From assembly GCA_034440515.1 (NCBI GenBank), contig JAWXCF010000052.1, positions 1 through 12,760 of the forward strand: a DNA stretch of 12,760 bases. Direction: 5' to 3'. The stretch is from JAWXCF01 sp034440515 (lineage in GTDB: Bacteria; Bacteroidota; Bacteroidia; CAILMK01). A program made the position numbers and the translations under genes. Positions 7,027 through 12,760 of the stretch are shown here, piece by piece (the stretch's first letter is position 1; every line of letters starts with the position of its first letter). The notes under the pieces were generated by a model, which saw nothing but the letters and a program-made list of their open reading frames with translations, was not told where the DNA came from and searched no databases.

Positions 7027-8514
7027 ATGTCAGTTTTAGAATTTAAACATTCTCCACAGACCAAATGGTGCCTAGACCTAAGGGCAGTAGCTGTTGTGCG
7101 TATTCTATTGGGTATCGGATTGCTGTTCGATTTATATTTGCGATGCCAAGTTCTGCAAGCATACTATTCTGAATATGGAATGGTACCCGCAATAGGACTT
7201 GGTGAACAAGGCTTTCCCAATACTATTTGGAGTATTCACACTCTGCCTACTAATTATGCTGAGCTTATTATCCTGATATGTATTGAGGCAATAGTATATA
7301 TTAGCTTTACTTTAGGTCTATTTACTAAGCTGAGCAACATAGCTAGTTTATTCCTAATATTATCTGCCCAATATAGAAACGTATTGGTACTAAACGGTGC
7401 TGACCAATTGATGAGAATGCTGATATTTTGGCTAATATTTACACCCAGTGGTAGGTTGTTTAGCCTTGATAGATTAATATTCAAACGTAGCGTTCCAAAT
7501 TACATTAGCTTCATTCCATCCATTGCCCTAATTATTCAAGTTAGCAGCATCTATATATTTGGCGCCATTACAAAGGAAAGCCGAGAATGGTGGATAAGTG
7601 GAGAGGCTGTTTATTTAGCATTTCAAATAGATACTTTGGCTAAAGCACCAGCAGTTTGGTTGCGACAATATCCTGAAATATTGAGATACGTTAACTATTT
7701 TACTGTTTACACAGAGTTGCTGATTGGTATTGCTGTTTGGATGAGGACCCAATGGCGACCAGCAGCCATTTTCCTGTTGCTAGCAGGTTTCTGCTTACAT
7801 ATTGGTTTTTTTACTTTCCTAATAGTTGGACCATTTGCCTATATGAACGTAGTTGCCCTAATAATACTAACCCCCAGTTGGGTATGGGACAAAGTAGCAG
7901 TTTATGTTAAAGTATTTAGATTGAATATGAGTACCATTTATTCTTACAGATATTCTTGGTTAAAGCTGCCTGTAAATGGATTTGTTATTTGCTGTGTGAT
8001 ATGGATATCCACCAAAAACTTAAGTAGCATAAGCTGGTACCCGATGCAGGTACCTTCACCAGTAGAAGAGTGGGGCTATTATATTGGTTTGCAACAGGAA
8101 TGGCGATTTTTTGCACCAAAACCCCCTCTCGACGATTTGTGGCCTGTACTTAGATTTACCCTAGCTGATGGTCGGGTAGTAAATGCCATAGATACCAGCC
8201 TACCAGCAGATCCACTGGTGAAACCAAAATTGATAAGTGCCTCTTGGCTAAACTACAAAGAGCAGAAGCTATGGGCAAACCTAGCAGACTTTCAGACATT
8301 TCAAATGCAAAGCTTAGCCTATCATTACAGCTTGTGGAATAAAACACATACTGGAAGCCAAAAGGTCATATTTGGACAAATGATGTACGTATATGAGACT
8401 ACGACTTTGCCAAACGAGAAAGCTATACCCTTAATGGTGAGAAGTGTAGCTAGCCTAGGGAATGAAAGAAAATTTAAAGACCTAAGCAAACAGTATCAAT
8501 ACCCAGAGCGCTAA
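7027..8514 (+). CDS. HTTM-domain (vitamin K-dependent gamma-carboxylase-like) membrane protein
   Basis: The product is 495 residues from the ATG at 7027. The frame is open back to a TTG at 7012, which I did not choose because an ATG follows five codons later and suits the -7 element better. Hydrophobic segments lie near residues 18-38, 80-100, 105-122, 128-148, 160-182, 222-240, 245-268, 270-285 and 315-330. The family hallmarks are the stretch NGADQLMRMLIFWLIFTPSG (123-142), the first-third VRILLG helix, and the QQEWRFFAPKPP-x-DD segment (356-370) that opens a soluble C-terminal domain. This is the HTTM family, related to the membrane part of gamma-glutamyl carboxylase. The bacterial members have no settled reaction, and vitamin K-dependent carboxylation should not be assumed. 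The gene is a single unit, overlapping dusB by four bases at its 3' end. Confidence 0.85.
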   Translation: MSVLEFKHSPQTKWCLDLRAVAVVRILLGIGLLFDLYLRCQVLQAYYSEYGMVPAIGLGEQGFPNTIWSIHTLPTNYAELIILICIEAIVYISFTLGLFTKLSNIASLFLILSAQYRNVLVLNGADQLMRMLIFWLIFTPSGRLFSLDRLIFKRSVPNYISFIPSIALIIQVSSIYIFGAITKESREWWISGEAVYLAFQIDTLAKAPAVWLRQYPEILRYVNYFTVYTELLIGIAVWMRTQWRPAAIFLLLAGFCLHIGFFTFLIVGPFAYMNVVALIILTPSWVWDKVAVYVKVFRLNMSTIYSYRYSWLKLPVNGFVICCVIWISTKNLSSISWYPMQVPSPVEEWGYYIGLQQEWRFFAPKPPLDDLWPVLRFTLADGRVVNAIDTSLPADPLVKPKLISASWLNYKEQKLWANLADFQTFQMQSLAYHYSLWNKTHTGSQKVIFGQMMYVYETTTLPNEKAIPLMVRSVASLGNERKFKDLSKQYQYPER

Positions 8515-9512
8515 GACACTAATTCTAGTTCCATATTAGCATAGACCTCTTCTATTTGGTCTAGCATAGCTAGTACCACATCTTTTTCCCGTTCACGTAC
8601 CAATTTTTCTCTGAATGGTTTAAAATTAGGTAGCCCCTTAAAATATGAGTGATAGTGACGCCTCATTTCCACAACGCCATAGTAGTCGTCTTTCCAATTT
8701 ATGCTGGCTAATAGATGTTGTCTGCAGACATTAACTCGCTCTATTATGTCTGGAGGCGGAGGCACTTCACCCGTCTTTGCATAATGTTTTACTTCATTAA
8801 ATATCCAAGGGTTGCCGATAGAAGCCCTACCTATCATTACTCCATCTACGCCGTATCTGCGGTAGTTTTCTACAGCTATTTGTGGGCTGGTTACGTCGCC
8901 ATTTCCAAATATGGGAATATGTACCCGAGGGTTTTCCTTAATTTTTCCTATTAGTGTCCAGTCAGCATCACCCTTATACATTTGCACCCGTGTACGGCCG
9001 TGAATGGTTAGCGCAGCTATGCCAATATCTTGCAGGCGTTCTGCAACTTCCTCACAATTTTTAGTGTCCTCGTCCCAACCTAATCTGGTCTTAACAGTTA
9101 CAGGCAAGTGGGTGGCATCAACTATCGCCTTGGTCATATGCACCATTTTATCTACATCTCTTAGCAGGCTGGCACCAGCACCCCTACAGGCTACAGCCTT
9201 AACTGGGCAGCCGTAGTTTATGTCTATTAGGTCGGGGTTTACTTGCGTGGCTATTTTGGCTGCCTCAACCATAGTTTCTATTTCACTGCCAAATATCTGG
9301 ATGCCGATAGGTCGTTCAGCCTCAAATATATCAAGTTTTTTCATACTCTTAGCAGCGGAGCGAATCAATCCCTCACTACTTACAAACTCAGTGTACATTA
9401 GGTCTGCGCCCCCGTACTTGCACACTGCCCTGAATGGTGGATCGCTTACGTCCTCCATCGGTGCTAATAGCAATGGCATTTCTCCTAATTCTATGTCCCT
9501 AATCTTTACCAT
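8511..9512 (-). CDS. dusB: tRNA-dihydrouridine synthase (DusB type)
   Basis: This 333-residue, FMN-dependent cytoplasmic enzyme reduces specific uridines in the tRNA D-loop to dihydrouridine. It starts with the family's N-terminal block LLLAPMEDVSDPPFR (14-28). The catalytic Cys102 is in the INYGCPV motif. Other markers of the TIM barrel and FMN site are Lys141 (TVKTRLGW), His171 (TIHGRTR), GNGDV (203-207) and GRASIGNPW (228-236), followed by the C-terminal helical tRNA-binding domain with MRRHYHSYFKGLP. Length is close to other DusB proteins, and all core motifs are intact. The DusB assignment rather than another Dus subtype rests on the overall pattern. The stop overlaps the end of the convergent HTTM gene. 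A weak -7 candidate (TTATTTTG on the minus strand, plus 9544-9551) lies about 32 bases upstream. Confidence 0.95.
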   Translation of the reverse strand: MVKIRDIELGEMPLLLAPMEDVSDPPFRAVCKYGGADLMYTEFVSSEGLIRSAAKSMKKLDIFEAERPIGIQIFGSEIETMVEAAKIATQVNPDLIDINYGCPVKAVACRGAGASLLRDVDKMVHMTKAIVDATHLPVTVKTRLGWDEDTKNCEEVAERLQDIGIAALTIHGRTRVQMYKGDADWTLIGKIKENPRVHIPIFGNGDVTSPQIAVENYRRYGVDGVMIGRASIGNPWIFNEVKHYAKTGEVPPPPDIIERVNVCRQHLLASINWKDDYYGVVEMRRHYHSYFKGLPNFKPFREKLVREREKDVVLAMLDQIEEVYANMELELVS

Positions 9513-9626
9513 TTACGGAAGTTAAAATATCTGTAACTATATACAAAATAACCTGTAAAAATACTCCCTAATTGACTAGAAAAGATGAAAGATTCAGTTC
9601 TATTTCACAGATGTTGTCATAATATA

Positions 9627-9654
9627 TTGATTTTGATGATTAAACTTATATTTG
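9627..9654 (+). promoter_or_regulatory. Promoter of the SRAP (yedK-like) gene
   Basis: TTG at 9627-9629 and TATATTTG at 9647-9654 (exact TAnnTTTG) are separated by 17 bases, a normal Bacteroidota -33/-7 arrangement. Transcription would begin near 9661, about 17 bases before the ATG at 9678. This position excludes the in-frame ATG at 9585 as the start. Confidence 0.5.
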
Positions 9655-9677
9655 ATTTAATCTGTTATTTTGATAAT

Positions 9678-10394
9678 ATGTGTTTTTCGGGCAGTGTAAA
9701 TGAGGTACTTGGCAAGTTAAGGAAAAAGGGAATTGCGCAAGTGGGTTTAGATGCCATTCAGCCCAGTGCATTTGTTTCTGGTTTTTCACATCCATTATTG
9801 CCTATTACTGTTGCTGAAAGTTCAGACACAGTAACTGTAGCCCAATGGGGACTGATACCGGAATGGGTAAAAGATGCTAAAACAGGTTTTGCGATTTCTA
9901 ACAAAACTCTAAATGCACGTGCAGAAACCCTGACAGAGCGTAAAATGTATGCACCCTATGTGGCGCAACGATGCCTGATATACTTAGATGGATTTTATGA
10001 ATGGCAGCACCTGTACGGTAAAACCTATCCCCACTATATTTACTCTAAATCTAGCGAATATATATGTATAGGTGGTCTATATACCCACAGCAATCTGGTG
10101 GCAAATGCAGCTTTAAGTTGCACGATGATAACTACGCCAGCAAATGAACTAATGGCTAAAATTCACAATACCAAGTTGCGTATGCCACTAATAATAAGGG
10201 AAGAAGATAGAGAAATGTGGTTGAATGGGGAACTACCTGATGCCTACAGTCTGATGAAACCTGCGCATAATGATTATCTAGATGCCCATACTATTAAACC
10301 AATAAGACCACAATCTGTCAATCCCAATGACCCAGACCTAAAGAAGCCATTCACTTACCCAGAATTAGCTGTGAGTCAAGGGAGTTTGTTTTGA
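9678..10394 (+). CDS. yedK: SRAP-domain abasic-site DNA-protein crosslink protein (YedK/HMCES family)
   Basis: The product is 238 residues. The family protects abasic sites in single-stranded DNA by linking them to the N-terminal cysteine after Met removal, so the start must be the ATG at 9678, giving MCFSGS with Cys2. The frame also opens at 9585, but that start would bury the cysteine and lies upstream of the promoter. Visible active-site features are Cys2, WGLIP (57-61), Asn79 and Arg81 in LNARAET, Glu108 in DGFYEW, and His163 in the IHN...RMP block. Length and motif order are normal for the family. The protein is cytoplasmic and nucleoid-associated in role. The gene stands alone on the plus strand and converges with the VanZ-like gene, their ends overlapping by 30 bases. 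No LexA-type box was recognised, so SOS control is not shown. Confidence 0.93.
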   Translation: MCFSGSVNEVLGKLRKKGIAQVGLDAIQPSAFVSGFSHPLLPITVAESSDTVTVAQWGLIPEWVKDAKTGFAISNKTLNARAETLTERKMYAPYVAQRCLIYLDGFYEWQHLYGKTYPHYIYSKSSEYICIGGLYTHSNLVANAALSCTMITTPANELMAKIHNTKLRMPLIIREEDREMWLNGELPDAYSLMKPAHNDYLDAHTIKPIRPQSVNPNDPDLKKPFTYPELAVSQGSLF

Positions 10395-10784
10395 TTTTGC
10401 CTTGTAAATAAGCGGCCAATAAATACAATATAATATAATGCCGCCAATGATGGCACCTAGTGCATCTGAAACCATATCTGGAAACTCTGCGCTGCGACGA
10501 ACGAATATTTTCCACTGCATCAGCTCGATCAAACAACCATAAACTATCGCCCAGATTATACCAATATTAAATGATGTTTTAATGCTATAAACTCTTAATT
10601 TGGCGAAGCCGATACCCCAAAACACAGCAAATACGCCAAATACAAAAGCGTGGGCAACACTATCAAAGTGTAATATTGCCCAAAAGTCCATTTTAGGAAA
10701 ATTATTGCCTGGTAGCCCACACAGAAAGGTTACTAATAGTGACCAAAGTATTGGGAAGACTAAATATTTAGCTTTTTCGCGCAT
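10365..10784 (-). CDS. VanZ-like family membrane protein
   Basis: This is a 139-residue polytopic membrane protein with about four helices (near residues 9-25, 43-61, 70-90 and 105-128). The conserved polar pattern of the VanZ-like family is present: Asp41 and His45 (FDSVAH), Glu87 and Gln90 (YGCLIELMQ), Arg96/Arg97, Asp103 and Asp107 (FPDMVSDALGA), then a Gly-rich last helix. The family is named after enterococcal VanZ, but most chromosomal members have no demonstrated resistance role, and no van genes are nearby. It lies 43 bases downstream of the 80-residue protein on the same strand and may share its transcript with the L,D-transpeptidase, which would suit an envelope-related role. Its last 30 bases overlap the end of the SRAP gene. 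Confidence 0.85.
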   Translation of the reverse strand: MREKAKYLVFPILWSLLVTFLCGLPGNNFPKMDFWAILHFDSVAHAFVFGVFAVFWGIGFAKLRVYSIKTSFNIGIIWAIVYGCLIELMQWKIFVRRSAEFPDMVSDALGAIIGGIILYCIYWPLIYKAKSKQTPLTHS

Positions 10785-10827
10785 TTACACCCACAAATAT
10801 CTTTATTAAGATGGGAATAATTGAGAA

Positions 10828-11070
10828 TTAAATGCCTATTGCAAAGGCCTTGCCTGTTTTGCGCTCTAGCACACCTACTTCGCGAACGTGTTGGTTGTTA
10901 ATCCACCATATTTCTCCTTCATCATTAACCAGTATTACAAAACCACTTCCCGATTCTGAGAATGATTCAAAGTGTTGAACGGTATAAGATTTACAGCAGT
11001 CAAATGCAGATTTATTAGCGTCTTTTCTTTTATAATTATTACAATGTTCTGGCAATATGACTACTCTCAT
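10828..11070 (-). CDS. Hypothetical 80-residue protein
   Basis: The gene has ATG at 11070-11068 and TAA stop. I recognise no family. The N-terminal third is polar with three cysteines (Cys10, Cys25, Cys26). The middle, about residues 43-62, alternates hydrophobic and polar residues in a beta-hairpin-like pattern (GFVILVNDEGEIWWINN), and the C-terminus is basic then hydrophobic (LERKTGKAFAIGI). There is no signal peptide or membrane helix, so it is probably a small cytoplasmic beta-rich protein. It lies 73 bases after the L,D-transpeptidase stop and 43 bases before the VanZ-like gene, all on the same strand. The intervals contain no strong terminator, so a three-gene transcript is possible. 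The codon pattern resembles its neighbours, which supports it being real. Confidence 0.6.
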   Translation of the reverse strand: MRVVILPEHCNNYKRKDANKSAFDCCKSYTVQHFESFSESGSGFVILVNDEGEIWWINNQHVREVGVLERKTGKAFAIGI

Positions 11071-11143
11071 AATTGAACTAAATTTCTAACAATTATACAC
11101 AACTAAATTAAGAATTGTTTGACTAAGTTAAAATATATTTAAT

Positions 11144-11860
11144 CTATTGTTTCAGTTGATAAGCACCTTTACTACTGTAGGTAATATTAAGTAGTTTTTT
11201 GTTTAGTTCAAAATATTTGTATCCAGGCCTTAATTCTTTCCAAAAAGATTGGTGTTCTGAATATTCAGCAGAATACTTTTTCATATTGCTGACATTGAAC
11301 TGAAATGGGAATATGTGAATCGCTATACTGCGTTGCGGGTAGGCTAAAGTATGGCTGTAGCAAAGCCAATAAATCTCTTTTATTTTATCGTCAGTCATTG
11401 GCATACAGCCAATAGTAACACAATCGCCGTGAATGTAAATGGCACCACCAGCATCAGGGTTTGTCTTTCTAATTTCATCACTTTTGTTGGGATAATTTAC
11501 ACCCATACTTAGGTAATAACTAGATGCTGGGTTGTAATCCCTTAATTTATAGAAGCCTTCTGGTACTTGTCCATCTCCCTGTTGGCGTTTTGGGCCTAGC
11601 GTCCCGCTTTTGGCACATATTTCATAAGTATGCACCAAGGTGTAGCCGGTACTTTTATCATCTTTCCCCCAAAGTTCTAAAGCATTATCTTGTTTAAAGA
11701 CTCGAATAAATACATCAGCTAGTGGAAAGTGCAAGCCTACCTTATCAACGTATTTCTTAACAATGGCTTCTTTCTCTGTTTTAGCCACTTGTACTCTGTC
11801 TGGTAGCTTTTCTTTGTTAAAGGGTAGAAAAGAAATTAAAATAAGAAGTACTCTAATCAT
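11144..11860 (-). CDS. YafK-like L,D-transpeptidase (YkuD fold), exported
   Basis: The 238-residue protein starts with a short hydrophobic N-terminus (residues 2-14, MIRVLLILISFLPF), probably an export signal or anchor. The YkuD catalytic block reads IYIHGDCVTIGCMPM (141-155), giving His144 and nucleophile Cys152. The upstream substrate-side segment AKSGTLGPKRQQGDGQVPEG (83-102), which leads into the FYKL strand, is also typical. The HGDC-x-x-IGC form is characteristic of the YafK subgroup rather than the classical ErfK type. YkuD enzymes act on peptidoglycan stem peptides in the periplasm. Some make 3-3 crosslinks, while E. coli YafK (DpaA/LdtF) releases Braun lipoprotein from murein. Which reaction applies here cannot be told from sequence, and Bacteroidota generally lack classical Lpp. 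All catalytic residues are intact. It is upstream of the 80-residue and VanZ-like genes on the same strand. Confidence 0.9.
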   Translation of the reverse strand: MIRVLLILISFLPFNKEKLPDRVQVAKTEKEAIVKKYVDKVGLHFPLADVFIRVFKQDNALELWGKDDKSTGYTLVHTYEICAKSGTLGPKRQQGDGQVPEGFYKLRDYNPASSYYLSMGVNYPNKSDEIRKTNPDAGGAIYIHGDCVTIGCMPMTDDKIKEIYWLCYSHTLAYPQRSIAIHIFPFQFNVSNMKKYSAEYSEHQSFWKELRPGYKYFELNKKLLNITYSSKGAYQLKQ

Positions 11861-11900
11861 AGCTGATACAAAAAAAGCTAAGTTAATAAAATGTAACTAC

Positions 11901-11928
11901 ACAAAAACTCCCGCCATTGCAAACGGGA
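11901..11928 (-). terminator. Intrinsic terminator of the pyrophosphatase gene
   Basis: The hairpin TCCCG (11909-11913) with CGGGA (11924-11928) is extended by two possible G-U pairs. On the minus strand it is followed by GTTTTTGTG. It lies 29 bases after the ppa stop and separates ppa from the L,D-transpeptidase. The stem is short, so efficiency is uncertain. Confidence 0.6.
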
Positions 11929-11957
11929 TAATGATTATTAATATTTGGTGTATAAGA

Positions 11958-12527
11958 TTAAGCTTGGGTCATCGCCATTTCGGGGAACATTTCCTCGTAG
12001 GCGGCATAAGAATCCAGTATGATTTGTCGGGCCACATCTTTACCTTCAAATCCATTTAGGACTACTACTTTTTTCTCTAATGTTTTATACTCTGAGAAAA
12101 AGTGTGCAATCTCATCTAACAGATATTCAGGTACATCGCTGATGTCGTGTAGGTGGGTTACACTAGTATCTTTACCAGCTACTGCAATAATTTTTTCGTC
12201 GTGATCTCCACTATCTATCATTCTTAAAACACCAATTGGGCGAGCCTCAACCAAGCACAGAGGTTCCATTTTTATTTGGCTTAGTACCAATATATCTAGG
12301 GGGTCTTTGTCATCACCATAACTACGAGGAATGAAACCGTAATTGGTTGGGTAGGTCATACTGGGTAACAATACTCTGTCTAATTTTAATAGTCCAGTTG
12401 CTTTATCTATTTCATATTTAGCACGTTCACCTTGTTTAATCTCGATGATTGCATTAATTAGGTCATCATCAGGGTGGCGATTTACAGCGTGCCAAGGATT
12501 CATCTTCAACATTTCGTGTGCAGTCAT
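11958..12527 (-). CDS. ppa: Inorganic pyrophosphatase, family I
   Basis: This 189-residue soluble cytoplasmic enzyme hydrolyses pyrophosphate to two phosphates with Mg2+, pulling biosynthetic reactions forward. The family I residues are present in order: Glu29 (IEI), Lys37 and Glu39 (KYEID), Arg51, Tyr59 and Tyr63 (YPTNYGFIP), the metal site Asp73, Asp75 and Asp78 in DDKDPLDILVL, then Asp105, Asp110 and Lys112 (IDSGDHDEK), and the C-terminal HFFSEYKTLEKK segment. The signature has Lys where many relatives have Gly or Ser (DKDPLDI), a minor variant. Length is normal for bacterial hexameric enzymes. It is a single-gene unit, with a good promoter just upstream and a terminator downstream. Confidence 0.96.
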   Translation of the reverse strand: MTAHEMLKMNPWHAVNRHPDDDLINAIIEIKQGERAKYEIDKATGLLKLDRVLLPSMTYPTNYGFIPRSYGDDKDPLDILVLSQIKMEPLCLVEARPIGVLRMIDSGDHDEKIIAVAGKDTSVTHLHDISDVPEYLLDEIAHFFSEYKTLEKKVVVLNGFEGKDVARQIILDSYAAYEEMFPEMAMTQA

Positions 12528-12544
12528 AATTTTTTAAGTGGTGG

Positions 12545-12575
12545 CAAATGTACGTTTGAACGCTGAAGTCTTAAA
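12545..12575 (-). promoter_or_regulatory. Promoter of the pyrophosphatase gene
   Basis: On the minus strand TTTA (plus 12572-12575, one mismatch to TTTG) is followed after 19 bases by TACATTTG (plus 12545-12552), an exact TAnnTTTG. Transcription would start about 12 bases before the ATG, giving a short leader with no Shine-Dalgarno. This is the best-formed Bacteroidota promoter in the window. Confidence 0.55.
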
Positions 12576-12667
12576 GCAGTTAACAAAGGCATAACAATTA
12601 AAAATGTTTAGCCCGACTAACCTTTACTGCAACTGTACTGTAATATATTTATACCAGCTGACCATCC

Positions 12668-12760
12668 GTGAGAAAACTTTACATTACACTATACCTATTA
12701 CTACTCTGTACCAGTATGGTATAGGCGCAAGTTCATAAGCTATGGCAAAACAAAATAAAG
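12668..12760 (+). pseudogene. Signal-peptide-like reading frame with an in-frame TAG, cut by the right edge
   Basis: From GTG at 12668 the frame reads (M)RKLYITLYLLLLCTSMV, then TAG at 12722-12724, then AQVHKLWQNKIK to the window end. A basic start, a leucine-rich core and a small-residue site just before AQ form a typical secretory signal peptide, with the stop falling at the cleavage site. Genes here do end in TAG (dusB, the L,D-transpeptidase), so recoding is unlikely. The options are a disabled exported-protein gene, a sequencing error, a short leader peptide, or chance. Alternatively the real gene starts at ATG 12742 in another frame (MAKQNK...). A weak promoter-like pair (TTTA 12623-12626, TATATTTA 12644-12651) lies upstream. 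Only about 30 codons are visible. Confidence 0.3.

Noticed and set aside
7027..8514. Functional call as vitamin K-dependent carboxylase
   Set aside because: HTTM homology does not establish that reaction in bacteria, and no substrate or cofactor gene is visible.
8715..9525. Plus-strand open frames opposite dusB
   Set aside because: They lie antisense to intact dusB motifs and show no independent coding signal.
10365..10784. VanZ-like gene as a glycopeptide-resistance determinant
   Set aside because: The VanZ-like family is widespread in bacterial chromosomes, and no vanHAX or regulator genes are present here.
11088..11119. Inverted repeat AACAATT/AATTGTT between the L,D-transpeptidase and the 80-residue gene as a terminator
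   Set aside because: The stem is AT-rich with an 18-base loop and no good T tract, so it is too weak to call.

Overview
This window is AT-rich and most likely comes from the chromosome of a member of the Bacteroidota. The evidence is indirect. Starts lack consistent Shine-Dalgarno sequences. Several genes are preceded by the Bacteroidota -7 element TAnnTTTG, for example TACATTTG before ppa, TATATTTG before the SRAP gene and TATGTTTG before the HTTM gene. The gene set (short-type phosphatidylserine decarboxylase, HTTM membrane protein, YafK-type L,D-transpeptidase, many-PAS hybrid kinase) also fits that phylum. No rRNA, tRNA, CRISPR array or insertion sequence was seen.

Layout from the left. 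Bases 1-177 (-) are the N-terminus of phosphatidylserine decarboxylase, cut by the window edge. A 62-residue two-helix membrane protein lies just upstream of it at 210-398 (-). Bases 493-6180 (-) are one very large soluble hybrid sensor kinase, with about twelve tandem PAS domains followed by HisKA, HATPase and a receiver domain. An AT-rich gap of 291 bp follows and ends in a strong terminator. Next come two tiny overlapping genes (6472-6678 and 6611-6922, both -). The upstream one looks like a phage-type holin-like membrane protein. Divergent from them is an HTTM-domain polytopic membrane protein (7027-8514, +). It meets tail-to-tail, with a 4-base overlap, the tRNA-dihydrouridine synthase gene (8511-9512, -).

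The SRAP/YedK abasic-site protein gene (9678-10394, +) is divergent from dusB and converges on a VanZ-like gene (10365-10784, -), with a 30-base overlap. Upstream of the VanZ-like gene on the same strand are an unrecognised 80-residue protein (10828-11070) and a YafK-like L,D-transpeptidase (11144-11860); these three may be one transcript. Inorganic pyrophosphatase (11958-12527, -) has its own promoter and terminator. At the right edge a signal-peptide-like reading frame runs off the window but carries an in-frame TAG.

Functionally this is mostly housekeeping: phospholipid synthesis, tRNA modification, DNA-damage tolerance, envelope remodelling and pyrophosphate removal. I do not see a multi-gene defence or biosynthetic system. 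The items most worth a second look are the 12-PAS kinase with its two internal PAS subfamilies, the overlapping holin-like pair, and the interrupted secretory leader at the right edge.
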